Positions 1 through 9,300 of a stretch of 64,000 bases of DNA are shown here, piece after piece. Made by a program: the position numbers and the translations under genes. Under the pieces are notes generated by a model. It ran no database searches. It saw only the letters and a program-made list of their open reading frames with translations, and was not told the DNA's origin. This stretch comes from Endozoicomonas sp. OPT23 (GTDB lineage Bacteria; Pseudomonadota; Gammaproteobacteria; Pseudomonadales; Endozoicomonadaceae): the NCBI RefSeq assembly GCF_009653635.1, contig NZ_PPFD01000002.1, forward strand, positions 806,001 through 870,000, written 5' to 3'. Positions within the stretch are counted from its first letter, which is position 1. Every line of letters begins with the position of its first letter.

Positions 1-1
1 A

Positions 2-118
2 CCGTTTGCCTGGGTATTTATTCTGCTTTCTGTGTTCTTTGTTTCTTCCAATATCTGGATGAAACGACGCAGGCAGCAACCACAGTCACCATCATCCCTT
101 CAGGAGGCTAAAACATAA
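2..118 (+). CDS. C-terminal tail of a membrane protein, probably a tripartite tricarboxylate transporter membrane subunit (partial)
   Basis: The window opens inside a reading frame that ends in TAA at 116-118. The 38 visible residues are a hydrophobic stretch (starting PFAWVFILLSVFF) followed by a basic, polar tail (KRRRQQP), as in the last membrane helix and cytoplasmic end of an inner-membrane protein. The next gene encodes a TctC-type binding protein, so this is most likely TctA or TctB of the same transporter. The identity rests on context only, because too little sequence is visible to recognise the family. Confidence 0.5.
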   Translation, partial: PFAWVFILLSVFFVSSNIWMKRRRQQPQSPSSLQEAKT

Positions 119-221
119 CCTGAATGCACATTAAACCTGCGCAGTGACGCTGTCTGATTCAGGCAGCTTCTGCAGAACGCCTAACCATAACCACAACAAT
201 AAAAACACACTTTGGAATTTG

Positions 222-1166
222 ATGATGAAAACACTGAAAACAACCTTAACTGCTATTGCTGCAACTCTGTCTCTCACCATGGCTGCAGGCTCCGCACTGG
301 CGGCATACCCGGAAAAGCCAATCAAGGTGATCGTTCCTTACGGTGCCGGTGGTGATTCCGACCTGACCACCCGCATCTGGGCAGATGCTGTTGAAGATGA
401 ACTGGGCGTACCTGTTGTTGTAATCAACAAACCGGGCGGTGGCGGTATTGTCGGTACCGCTTTTGTAGCCAACTCAAGAAAAGACGGTTACACCCTGATC
501 AATGCTGGTCTGGGTAATATGCTGGTGTCGCCTAACTTCAGCAAGACACCTTATCAGTTTGACAGCTTTACCCCTGTCGTAAAAATGACCTCTGTGCCTC
601 TGGCTGTGGTTGTTGCAAAGGACAGCCCGTACAAGACCTTTGATGATTTTATTGCTGGCGCTAAAAGTCAGAAGGTGACTTTAGGCACCTGGGGCGCTTC
701 TTCTTCCGGTGCAATCCTGGCCGGTATTATTGCTGACCAGGCGGGTTATCAGCCAAAGTATGTTCACGCGAACAGCGGTTCTACTTCCATGGTTTCTGTG
801 GTTGGCGGACATATCGATTCTGCGGTTTCATTTCCGCCAATCTTTGGCCCGCACGTAAAGGCTGATCGTGCCCGTGTTCTGGTTATGAACAAGGAACTGG
901 ATGCTTACAAGAATACCCCGACCTTCGCTGACTATGGCATTAAGGGTAGCTTTGAAGGCTGGTCCGGAATCTTTGCACCAAAGGGTGTTCCTCTGGAAGT
1001 GGTTGAGAAACTGACTGCAGCTACTGACAAGGTGATGAAAGATCCGAAAGTCATCAAGAAGTTTCAGAACATGGGCGCTACGATTGATTACCGTTTCGGT
1101 GAAGATTGGGTAGCGGATATGGAAGTGACCTACGGTGTGATGCAGGCAGCAGCTGCTAAAAAGTAA
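222..1166 (+). CDS. Tripartite tricarboxylate transporter substrate-binding protein (TctC/Bug family)
   Basis: Periplasmic solute-binding protein of a tripartite tricarboxylate transporter, which captures a carboxylate and hands it to a TctA/TctB permease. From ATG 222 the protein is about 314 residues, the usual family size. A signal peptide ends near ALAAYPEKPI. The family hallmarks follow: IKVIVPYGAGG near the mature N-terminus, then INKPGGGG and a DGYTL motif. The frame is open from 144, but the stretch 144-221 encodes a polar leader unlike a signal peptide, so 222 (or the adjacent ATG 225) is preferred. It lies about 100 bp after the membrane subunit tail and ends at a strong terminator. 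The substrate cannot be read from sequence. Confidence 0.9.
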   Translation: MMKTLKTTLTAIAATLSLTMAAGSALAAYPEKPIKVIVPYGAGGDSDLTTRIWADAVEDELGVPVVVINKPGGGGIVGTAFVANSRKDGYTLINAGLGNMLVSPNFSKTPYQFDSFTPVVKMTSVPLAVVVAKDSPYKTFDDFIAGAKSQKVTLGTWGASSSGAILAGIIADQAGYQPKYVHANSGSTSMVSVVGGHIDSAVSFPPIFGPHVKADRARVLVMNKELDAYKNTPTFADYGIKGSFEGWSGIFAPKGVPLEVVEKLTAATDKVMKDPKVIKKFQNMGATIDYRFGEDWVADMEVTYGVMQAAAAKK

Positions 1167-1192
1167 TTTCTAAAAGACTGTAGCCTTGCAGT

Positions 1193-1225
1193 GAAAGCCC
1201 CTTGATTCAGGGGCTTTCGTTTCTC
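1193..1225 (+). terminator. Rho-independent terminator after the TctC-type gene
   Basis: A perfect 9-bp stem (1193-1201 with 1210-1218) has an 8-nt loop and is followed by a T-rich stretch. It also lies just past the stop of the converging gene at 1226-1456, so it may serve both. Confidence 0.85.
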
Positions 1226-1456
1226 TCAGTAAAAAGTATCAATAAAAAGCTCTTCAACCTTCTTTCTGGCCCAATCGGTTTTACGCAAAAACTTGAGGCT
1301 GGATTTAATGGAAGGATCGCTGTTAAAGCAGCGAATGTTGATTCTCTCCCCCAGCTCCCTCCAGCCATAATGTTCCACCAGTTGAGTGACTACCTTCTCA
1401 AGGGTAATTCCGTGCAAAGGATTATTGGGCTGTGCCTGAACCTGGTTGTCGCTCAT
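1226..1456 (-). CDS. VF530-family DNA-binding protein (DUF2132)
   Basis: Small protein of about 76 residues. It matches the conserved VF530/DUF2132 block nearly end to end: [17 protein letters not shown], then [19 protein letters not shown] and [15 protein letters not shown]. The family is named after Vibrio fischeri VF530 and is described as DNA-binding; its cellular role is not defined. The frame is open back to 1555, but the family block begins about ten residues after the ATG at 1456, and the upstream extension has no matching character, so 1456 is chosen. It is divergent from the AIM24-family gene, with a 97-bp gap holding both promoters. Confidence 0.88.
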   Translation of the reverse strand: MSDNQVQAQPNNPLHGITLEKVVTQLVEHYGWRELGERINIRCFNSDPSIKSSLKFLRKTDWARKKVEELFIDTFY

Positions 1457-1553
1457 AAAGTTCTCGTTAATAAAAGTCTGGTTGATAAAGTTTGAGTGTT
1501 GCGGCAAGTTTGCTAGTGTATTTTTTTCGATTGCTAACACAAGGAAAATCCCC

Positions 1554-2303
1554 ATGCGTTGCCATGAAGTTGATTATGAAATTCGCGGTCACGATATGCA
1601 GCTGGTGGAAGTGGAACTCGACCCGGGCGAAACGGTTGTAGCCGAAGCAGGTGCCATGACCTTTATGGAAGAAGGTATAAATTTTGAAACCCGTATGGGG
1701 GACGGTTCCGAGCCTGATCAGGGCATTATGGGCAAGCTGTTTTCTGTGGGCAAACGTATGCTGACCGGTGAGTCGGTGTTTACTACTCATTTTTCTAATG
1801 AAGGCTCAGGTAAAAGCAGGGTTGCTTTCTCCGCACCTTATCCCGGTTCAATCGTTCCTCTGGATATGTCCAAACTGGGTGAAAAGGTTGTTTGCCAGAA
1901 AGACAGTTTTCTCTGTGCCGCTCTGGGTACAAAAATAAGCATTACCTTTACCCGCAAGCTGGGTGCAGGCTTCTTTGGCGGCGAAGGTTTTATTCTTCAG
2001 CAACTGGAAGGCGATGGCATGGCATTTATTCATGCTGGCGGTACCGTTGTTGAGCGTGAATTGAACGGTGAGACACTGCGTCTGGATACAGGCTGTCTGG
2101 TTGGATTTGCTGGTGATATTAATTACGATATTCAGGCTGCAGGCGGTCTGAAATCCATGGTATTCGGTGGTGAAGGCCTGTTTATGGCGACTTTAAGTGG
2201 CCATGGAAAGGTATGGATTCAGAGCCTACCATTCTCTCGTCTGGCGGATCGTATTATTGCCAGTTCGCCAGCTCTTGGTCGAAGCATGAAGGGTGAAGAT
2301 TAA
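1554..2303 (+). CDS. TIGR00266/AIM24 family protein
   Basis: 249-residue protein of the AIM24 family (TIGR00266), a beta-rich fold found in bacteria and, as AIM24, in mitochondria. Its biochemical role is unknown. Family features seen are the opening H-V-YEI-G-DMQ-VEVEL-PGE pattern, [23 protein letters not shown] and the late [20 protein letters not shown] block. An AAGGAAAA ribosome binding site sits just before ATG 1554. The frame is open upstream to 1446, but only 1554 has this signal and the family start. No membrane segment or signal peptide is visible. Confidence 0.9.
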   Translation: MRCHEVDYEIRGHDMQLVEVELDPGETVVAEAGAMTFMEEGINFETRMGDGSEPDQGIMGKLFSVGKRMLTGESVFTTHFSNEGSGKSRVAFSAPYPGSIVPLDMSKLGEKVVCQKDSFLCAALGTKISITFTRKLGAGFFGGEGFILQQLEGDGMAFIHAGGTVVERELNGETLRLDTGCLVGFAGDINYDIQAAGGLKSMVFGGEGLFMATLSGHGKVWIQSLPFSRLADRIIASSPALGRSMKGED

Positions 2304-2367
2304 GCTCCAGAGCTAAAGGTTATTTCTGAGCACTGAAGGTTGTCGATAGGTAACCTTCAGTAGCTTC

Positions 2368-3390
2368 TTAGACAATCGCTTCACTCAGTTGAAGTTCATA
2401 GTTTGTGCCGCCATCACTGTTGCAATGGAAACTTTTGGCTAAGTCAGGCCAGTTATCCCTGATCTTTTCAACCCTACCTGTAAACGCATCACACAGAATG
2501 AATTTGCCCGGAAATCGTTTGAACAGTTCAGGTGTTTGTTTTGGGGATGACGCCATTTTCTTCAACAGCCCTATTTCCTTTGCCTGTTGCAGAGTGTCTG
2601 CATCGCATATCAGATTGAACTGATGATTTACGCTATGAGCGAGCTGCCATGGCTTGCCCTGTTCTTTTTTGGCAGAAGCTGCCTCATGGTTGACCTGAGC
2701 TGTCAGTAATTTGTACTCGCTGGCGGAGCCTTTCTGGGAGGCCATTAATTTACATAAGGCTTCACTGTGTTCGGCGCAATTACCAAGGCGAATGGCTTTC
2801 AACATATTCAGTGTGCTTTGTCTTTGATTCAGTTCGTGCCTGCCATTCATTTTACCTGCTACTTCACTGAGTAGCCTGACCAGAAATGCGTTACTGTCGA
2901 TGAAGTGGTAACGATTCCGCTCTTTAAGAGTGAGCCTGCCAATAGCTACCATCAATTCTTCTTCCTGACCTCTTAATCCAAGTGTGTCGTGCAGCTCCTG
3001 AATATCTGCTCTTCGGTATACAGAGATCAGTTTAAGTTTTGCAACCTGATCAACCATCCATCGAGCAGTCATGGGAATACTTTCGGGGTTGTTATTTTTG
3101 GCCAGAGCTTCCGGACACTGGGCTTCAAGCAATGAAAGATCGCAGCCTTGCAGGCTTGTTTTTAACATGTTTTCCATAGGGGCTTCTTTAATACTTCGAT
3201 CAATCAGCTGCTTTTCAACCAGTTTTACCCCCTCTATCATTACCAGCGAGCTCACGCCAATAGCTGCTCCTGTTGCCAATGCAACAGGTATGGTGCCGCC
3301 GAAAGCAAGAGCGCCGACAACTGCAGTAGGTACCGCAAGGTAAGGGTTGCTTTTGAAGTAGCTGTCTACCAGTGGAAGAGCCTGAAGCAT
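2368..3390 (-). CDS. Unrecognised protein with a possible Cys-His-Asp (papain/transglutaminase-like) triad
   Basis: About 340 residues; I do not recognise the family. ATG 3390 is preferred over GTG 3399 because AAGG lies 8 nt before it. A hydrophobic, Gly/Ala-rich region covers about residues 18-52, enough for one or two membrane segments. The C-terminal half has three spaced motifs: GNCAEHSEAL (Cys205), VNHQFNLI (His256) and FILCDAFTGRV (Asp301). The order GNC-E, then N-H-x-F, then D-x-(F/W), recalls papain-like and transglutaminase-like hydrolases, including bacterial effectors. The fold and activity are inferred from these motifs only. The gene is divergent from the gene at 3444, with a gap of about 50 bp. 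Confidence 0.6.
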   Translation of the reverse strand: MLQALPLVDSYFKSNPYLAVPTAVVGALAFGGTIPVALATGAAIGVSSLVMIEGVKLVEKQLIDRSIKEAPMENMLKTSLQGCDLSLLEAQCPEALAKNNNPESIPMTARWMVDQVAKLKLISVYRRADIQELHDTLGLRGQEEELMVAIGRLTLKERNRYHFIDSNAFLVRLLSEVAGKMNGRHELNQRQSTLNMLKAIRLGNCAEHSEALCKLMASQKGSASEYKLLTAQVNHEAASAKKEQGKPWQLAHSVNHQFNLICDADTLQQAKEIGLLKKMASSPKQTPELFKRFPGKFILCDAFTGRVEKIRDNWPDLAKSFHCNSDGGTNYELQLSEAIV

Positions 3391-3443
3391 GGGGAACACC
3401 TTGGTTGAGTTGAGGTTTTAGTATTTATTATTGTGTTCTGAAA

Positions 3444-3878
3444 ATGACTGACAAAGAGGTTAGAGTTACTGTCAAATACGGGAAAAAACCTGATAACGGT
3501 CGGTTGGTAGAGAATAGAGGTGCGTATAGAGTGAATCCATTGAGCATTGCTGAGTATTACTTCCAGCTATCGAACGACAGCAATTTCGACGCAATCACCA
3601 AACTGTTCTGTGACAGCTCCACATTCCGTTCGGGGAAAGGAGACTTGTTTCTTGGAGTGACGGACATAATGGCTATGCAGAGAAAGCATCACGGTATGTA
3701 TAGCAGCCTGAACTGGTCCGTAAAAAGTATGGAAGAACTCAAACCGGGTGTTGTGCACTTTGAGTTTGATTTTGAAGGTATGACGCAATCCGGTGAAACT
3801 GTTAAATATTCAGGCCTGGAAGATGTTGTGGTGTTTGCAGGGCAGATACAGCATATTCAGGTTGAGATTCTGAAATAA
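3444..3878 (+). CDS. Small NTF2/SnoaL-like domain protein
   Basis: 144 residues. After a polar start the pattern SIAEYYFQLSNDSNFDAITKLF, STFRSGKGDLFLGVTDIMAM and a run of beta-like segments (HFEFDFEG, GLEDVVVFAGQIQHIQVEI) matches the cone-shaped NTF2/SnoaL-like fold. That fold serves enzymes, binding proteins and immunity proteins alike, so no reaction can be given. No signal peptide or membrane segment is seen. There is no clear ribosome binding site before ATG 3444. It ends at the bidirectional terminator shared with the converging gene at 3946. Confidence 0.65.
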   Translation: MTDKEVRVTVKYGKKPDNGRLVENRGAYRVNPLSIAEYYFQLSNDSNFDAITKLFCDSSTFRSGKGDLFLGVTDIMAMQRKHHGMYSSLNWSVKSMEELKPGVVHFEFDFEGMTQSGETVKYSGLEDVVVFAGQIQHIQVEILK

Positions 3879-3879
3879 A

Positions 3880-3915
3880 AAAAGCGGTTGACCCTGTCGT
3901 AGGGACAACCGCTTT
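3880..3915. terminator. Bidirectional terminator between converging genes
   Basis: An 11-bp arm (AAAAGCGGTTG) and its complement enclose a second small stem (CCCT/AGGG). The A-rich left flank and T-rich right flank give a U-run on either transcript. It lies between the stops of the genes ending at 3878 (plus) and 3946 (minus). Confidence 0.85.
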
Positions 3916-3945
3916 TCAAGGTGAGTTTATGTCAATGTCTGGATA

Positions 3946-5913
3946 TTACTCACCGATTACTGAATCCTCACGTGATTTTTCTTTCTTACACTTAAGTTGA
4001 GTATGACCATTCGAGTCAATAACAAACTTCAGTGGGCCAGTATCGTGGTCTGTTGTAATAAGATCACACTGCTTCAGGTCAATCTCATATTTATGATTCT
4101 TATTCTTGTCCACAGTTGATCCAAATCTGCAGGTGATGTCGTAAGTCATCGTGTCCAGATCGACATTTGCTTTATCAACACAGTAATAATCATAATTAGG
4201 TGAAACATTGTTTTTCGGTCGAATAGCACGATCCTTCAAAAGAATCGTGGCGTAAACCATTTGTTTTGTTTCGTATAGCTGCTGAGCTAGCTGCTGAGCA
4301 AGCCTTTGCCCGAAGGCCGCTTCCTGTGCACTTGCCTCGGCTTTAAGTTCAGCTTTTTGTGAGTTAAGGTCCTGCTGCATGGTCTTGATATCTTCAAGAT
4401 ACGCATTGTGTTCCTGTTCCATCTTCGACTTTTCAGCGTTCACAGTGACCAGCTGATCAATACAATCGACAGTTCTGAGACCAAGAGCTTCAAAGGGCAC
4501 ATGTCCAGAGTTACGACATTTGCTTTCCAGCTGTTCAGCCGGAGCCACGTTGAGCTTTTGAGCGTATCCTGTTGATGAGAAAATCGTTTCTATGTTGTTT
4601 TCAGATTTTCGATTAACCATCATGAGGATGTCATCTGGTTGTGGCCTTCCTGGAATAACCAGAGGCTTAAACTTTACGTTGAAAGCGATGACTTTTTTGC
4701 CGTCTTTTGATTTGACGACAGGCTCTACACCATCTTCAGCTAAGACAGGGTTGCTGACCTGATAGGACATGTTGATAATTTCGTCTTTGAGGTCTCTTGG
4801 CAGCTCAAACTTGTTTTCCCCTGCTATGGTACGAACCTGGATTGCCAGATGAGCGAATATATCACTGACAATAAATGGCTCGTGTTCTTTATAACCCATG
4901 TATGACCACATGGAGCTTCCACCATCGCCCTTAACCAGTTTTTTCAGGTTCTGGTCGTCCTGATCACTGAATAGAACAATAAGGCTATTTCTGACAGGCT
5001 CTTCAAAAGAGTTGGTACAGTTATGAAGCTTGCCACTCAAAGGATCCTGCTGGCAAAGCTGATATCTTAGTGTGCTTTGTAGCTTCTGTTTTTTTCCGGA
5101 CCCAGTCGTATGTGTATTAGGCTGGAAGCCTACAGTCAGAGCAAGGTGACCAGCATTGGGGTGTGTATTTTGAATACGGCTTAACAAAACAGCGAGCTGT
5201 GGCAGACCCAGTGAAGAAATTGGGTTACCAGCTTCAAAGTTTTCACCGTCACCAAAAGGAACACTGTAATCATCGTCGGTGTCCAGTTCATCATTCAAGT
5301 CGTCAATGATTGGTTGCCCGAATGAGCCCTGAGTTTTTGTGATGTCCAGGAAGTCGTTAAGGGTGGATCTGAGTTTTACCTCATCATGATCACCACGGTA
5401 ATTAACTACTCCGGAAATAGGTTTAGCTTTGGTTTTAGGTCCTTCGATATACTTAGGTGATTTACCAGATTCGCTGGCAATACCGAGTGGAGTTTTATAT
5501 TGCTCCGGATCAGCGTAGTAGGCCTCTGCTTCAGCAGCCGCTTTGGAGCTGAAGACACTGAACTGGAACCAGGTTTCGTTATTTTCCGGTTTATCCTTAA
5601 CGACAACCTCTTTCTTCATGCTCATGATTATACCGGTACCCAGCTCGATATATTGCCTGATCTTTGAAAAATCACGGTTGGCAAACTCGGGGGCTACTGG
5701 CAGGCGAAGGGCAGGGCCATCATATACTGTTGAATCGCTTGCTGGCTGGTCAGAGTTTTTCTGACTTTCTGTGGTATGTTGAGTGCAGCCATCTGATTCA
5801 ACACAAACATCTTCAACCTGCATTTCAGGCTCAGATGAGGGGGTATTGTCTAGAGCAAATGCCGTACTCACGGAAAATGCCAGAAATGTCATGGCCAGAG
5901 GTTTGAACTTCAT
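3946..5913 (-). CDS. Unrecognised large secreted protein
   Basis: 655 residues; I recognise no family. A signal peptide is clear (MKFKPLAMTFLAFSVSTAFA, cleavage near residue 20), so the protein is exported. The mature N-terminus is acidic and Ser/Thr-rich, a typical flexible linker. About residues 490-555 form a charged, Gln/Ala/Glu-rich probable coiled coil (MEQEHNAYLEDIKTMQQ region). The C-terminal part has paired cysteines (YYCVD, ITCRFG, LKQCD, LKCKK) that could form disulfides in the periplasm or outside the cell. Its ribosome binding site GGAGATAG is complementary to an upstream segment (see the leader feature). It may be a surface or host-facing factor, but nothing proves that. Confidence 0.75.
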   Translation of the reverse strand: MKFKPLAMTFLAFSVSTAFALDNTPSSEPEMQVEDVCVESDGCTQHTTESQKNSDQPASDSTVYDGPALRLPVAPEFANRDFSKIRQYIELGTGIIMSMKKEVVVKDKPENNETWFQFSVFSSKAAAEAEAYYADPEQYKTPLGIASESGKSPKYIEGPKTKAKPISGVVNYRGDHDEVKLRSTLNDFLDITKTQGSFGQPIIDDLNDELDTDDDYSVPFGDGENFEAGNPISSLGLPQLAVLLSRIQNTHPNAGHLALTVGFQPNTHTTGSGKKQKLQSTLRYQLCQQDPLSGKLHNCTNSFEEPVRNSLIVLFSDQDDQNLKKLVKGDGGSSMWSYMGYKEHEPFIVSDIFAHLAIQVRTIAGENKFELPRDLKDEIINMSYQVSNPVLAEDGVEPVVKSKDGKKVIAFNVKFKPLVIPGRPQPDDILMMVNRKSENNIETIFSSTGYAQKLNVAPAEQLESKCRNSGHVPFEALGLRTVDCIDQLVTVNAEKSKMEQEHNAYLEDIKTMQQDLNSQKAELKAEASAQEAAFGQRLAQQLAQQLYETKQMVYATILLKDRAIRPKNNVSPNYDYYCVDKANVDLDTMTYDITCRFGSTVDKNKNHKYEIDLKQCDLITTDHDTGPLKFVIDSNGHTQLKCKKEKSREDSVIGE

Positions 5914-5990
5914 AATCTATCTCCATTAGTTTTTTACTGCGTGCCTGCAGAATCCCGCAAGCGGTTACTAATAAATTGAGATAGATATGT
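5914..5990 (-). promoter_or_regulatory. Structured 5' leader that can hide the ribosome binding site of the 655-residue secreted protein gene
   Basis: Read on the minus strand, 5986-5978 pairs perfectly with 5923-5915 (9 bp), the second arm covering the ribosome binding site. A further 6-bp helix pairs 5972-5967 with 5930-5925. Inside this closing stem lie two small hairpins: 5964-5955 with a CUUG tetraloop and 5950-5937. The layout is a multibranched leader with the start signal in the closing stem. It resembles a translational control element, but matches no riboswitch class I know. Confidence 0.45.
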
Positions 5991-6335
5991 TGTGGAAAAG
6001 TTCAATTTTTATTTATATGAATGTAATTTGATAATTAGATTAATATTTTTCTATTCCATTGCATTATAAAGAGGGAATGAATTACGAGAGGAACTCTGAT
6101 TTCGGCATTAACGACTTTTCCTCTTCCTATGAATCTGTGTAAACTCGAATGAGAATGGATATCTGGCAGACTTATGCGTTATAGATATATGAGAGCAACT
6201 AAATAGATAGTGATGTTGCCGATTCGGGGACAAGGATTTAAAGGTCACCGAAGCATGAGTCTTGAGTAAAACCGCCAATTGCGAGAAATATTCGGTACGC
6301 GAGCAGTGGCCCGAGAGTAATTAATTAAGGAAACA
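5991..6335. other. AT-rich intergenic region before smc
   Basis: About 345 bp with no credible gene. It must hold the promoters for smc (plus) and for the leader of the minus-strand secreted protein gene. The part from 6000 to about 6080 is very AT-rich. I can see no confident promoter hexamers, repeats or RNA gene. It ends with a good ribosome binding site (AAGGAAAC) for smc. Confidence 0.5.
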
Positions 6336-9300
6336 ATGCGTCTAAAGTCGATCAAGCTGGCCGGTTTTAAATCCTTCGTGGACCCGACTACGGTTCATTT
6401 TCCTTCCAACATGTGTGGTGTTGTCGGGCCGAACGGCTGTGGTAAATCAAATATTATTGACGCCGTGCGCTGGGTAATGGGTGAATCTTCCGCCAAGCAC
6501 CTGCGTGGCGAATCCATGACCGACGTTATCTTCAAAGGTTCCAATAGCCGTAAGGCGGCGGGCAAGGCGTCGGTAGAGCTGATCTTTGATAATAATGAAG
6601 GCCGTATCACTGGTGAGTTTGCCGCTTACAGCGAAATCTCCGTTAAACGGATGCTGACCACAGAATCCAAGAACTTCTATTTCCTTAATGGCAGTAAATG
6701 CCGTCGCCGTGATGTGATGGATATTTTTCTGGGTACCGGTCTGGGGCCAAGAAGCTACTCCATCATTTCTCAGGGTATTGTTTCCACCCTGATTGAATCC
6801 AAGCCGGAAGAGTTGCGTGTTTTCATTGAAGAGGCGGCGGGCATTTCCAAATATAAGGAGCGCCGTCGTGAAACTGAAAACCGGATTCGCCGTACCAATG
6901 AAAACCTTGAGCGATTGACCGACCTGCGTGACGAACTGGGTCGCCGTCTTGGTCATCTTGAGCGTCAGGCACAGTCCGCAGAAAAGTACAAAGCCTTTAA
7001 AGAAGAAGAACGTTTAAAGAAAGCCCAGCTTCAGGCTCTGAAATGGCAGGGCATTGATGAAAAGGTTAAGTCTCAGGAACACGTTATAGGTGAGCTGGAA
7101 GTCCAGCTGGAAGCGGCGGTCAGTGACCAGCGTTCTTCCGATGCCGGAATGGAGCAGGACAGAGCCCTGCAGATGGAACTGGGCGACCACTTCCATGAAA
7201 CCCAGGCCAAATACTACGGTACGGGTAATGAGATCACCCGTATTGAACAAACCCTTCGCCATAAAGAAGAACGTTCCAGAGAGTTGAATCACGACCTTCA
7301 GCAGCTGGAACAGGGCTGGAATGAAGCCCGTGAACAGATGGCAGAAGACCAATCTCAAATGGAGATGCTGGAAGCAGAGCAGCTCGAGATTGAGCCTGAA
7401 CTGGAAATGCTGCAGGAGCAGGAACACGGTTCTGCCGAATTGCTGGAAACCGTTGAAGAAGAGATGCACCTGCTGCAGCAGGACTGGGATAATTTCAACC
7501 AGCGTTCCCATGAACCTCAGAAACTGGCAGAAGTTGAACAGTCACGGATTCAGCACGCAGAGTCTGTTCTTGCACGATTGCAAAGCCGTGAGCAGAAGTT
7601 GCGGGAAGAAGCTGCAACGCTTGGCGGTGGTGAAGACACAGACGAACTGGAAGTACTTGCGGAAAAACTCACCGAACTGGAGATGACCCGCGAGACCCAG
7701 GAAATTCGACTGGAAGAAACCCAGTCTGAAATAGAAGAAAACCGTCTTCAGTATGAAGAACTGCAGGAAAACCGCGAAAAGGTTCGTACCGAGCTGAGTA
7801 CCCTGCGTGGCCGTCACGCGTCACTGGAAGCCTTACAACAGGCGGCACTGGGACAGGACACGGGCGTTGCAATCTGGCTGGAACAGAATCGTCTTGAAAA
7901 CACACCGCGACTGGCAGAAAAACTGCAGGTTGAAGCAGGCTGGGAACTGGCGGTAGAGACCGTTCTTGGTAACAGCTTACAGGCGCTCTGTGTTGATGGT
8001 CTCGATTCAGTTGCTGCTCTTTTGGGTTCGTTGGAGCAAGGCGCAGCGGTAATGCTGGATGCCTCTCAGGTAATAGCTGGCAGCAGTGACAAAGGTGCCC
8101 TTAAGGCATTGTCCGGCAAGGTTCAGGCAGGGCAGGAAGCTAACGGCCTGTTGGCTGGAATCTTTGTTGCGGACACGCTTGATCAAGCTCTGGCTGCTCG
8201 TGGTTCCCTTGAAGCTCACGAATCCATTATTACTCAGGATGGTATCTGGCTGTCTGCCAACTGGCTGAGAGTCAGCCGGGATGTCGACAGTAATTCTGGC
8301 GTATTGGAACGACAGCAAGACCTCGAAAAACTGACCGCACGACTACCTGAGCTGGAAGACGATTCCCGTAAGGTTGATGAAGATCTGATCAAGGTTCGGG
8401 AAAAATCGGAACAACTGGATAAGCATCGTCAGGATATTCAGCGACAGTTGTCTGAGTTGAATCGTGCGCAAGGTGAAGTTCGTGCTGATCTCGGCGCTCG
8501 TAAGGTTCGTCTGGAACAGTTCTCTGTCCGTCGCAGCCGTCTGGAGCAGGAGATTGTTGAGTGTAAGGAGCTGAGTCAGGCAGAGCAGGAGAGCATCAGC
8601 GACTCCCGTCTCCGGCTGCAGGAAGCTCTGGACATGATGGAGATGGACAGTGGCCGTAAGGAAGAGCTGCTGGAGCAACGTGAACAGTGTCGTGACAAAC
8701 TGGAACAGGTGCGTCAGCGCTCCAGACACGACAAGGATCGTCTGCATCAGTTAGCGCTGCGTTCACAAACCATCAAGAGTCAGATGATGTCGCTGAAAGC
8801 GGCTATTGAACGACTCAGCCAGCAGTCCACCAAGTTGCGTGAACGCCGTGAGATGATTCAGGCGTCCCTGTTTGAATCTGATTCTCCTGAAGGTGACCTG
8901 AAGGAACAACTGGAAGAACTGTTAACCCGTCGTCTTGAAGAAGAAGAGGCGATGCAGAAAGCGCGCAGTGAGCTGGAAGAAGTAGAACAGCGCATTCAGC
9001 AGATGGAGAAAAGTCGACAGTCTGCTGAACAGAAGGCGACGACCGCCCGTTCAAGGCTGGAAAAACTGCGGATGGACTGGCAGGGCATGCAGGTTCGTCG
9101 TACTACGCTGGCAGAGCAGTTGAGTGAAGACCAGTTTGATCTGGATACCGTTATTGCCAACCTGCCGGAAGAAGCTTCCGAAAGTGACTGGGAGCAGGAT
9201 TTGACAACGATTCAGACCCGGATTGAGCGACTGGGAGCTATTAACCTGGCCGCAATTGAAGAATTTGAAACCCAGATGGAACGAAAAACGTATCTGGATG

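Noticed and set aside
1202-1495. A plus-strand frame opposite the VF530 gene
   Set aside because: The minus-strand frame matches a known family nearly end to end, so this is its shadow.
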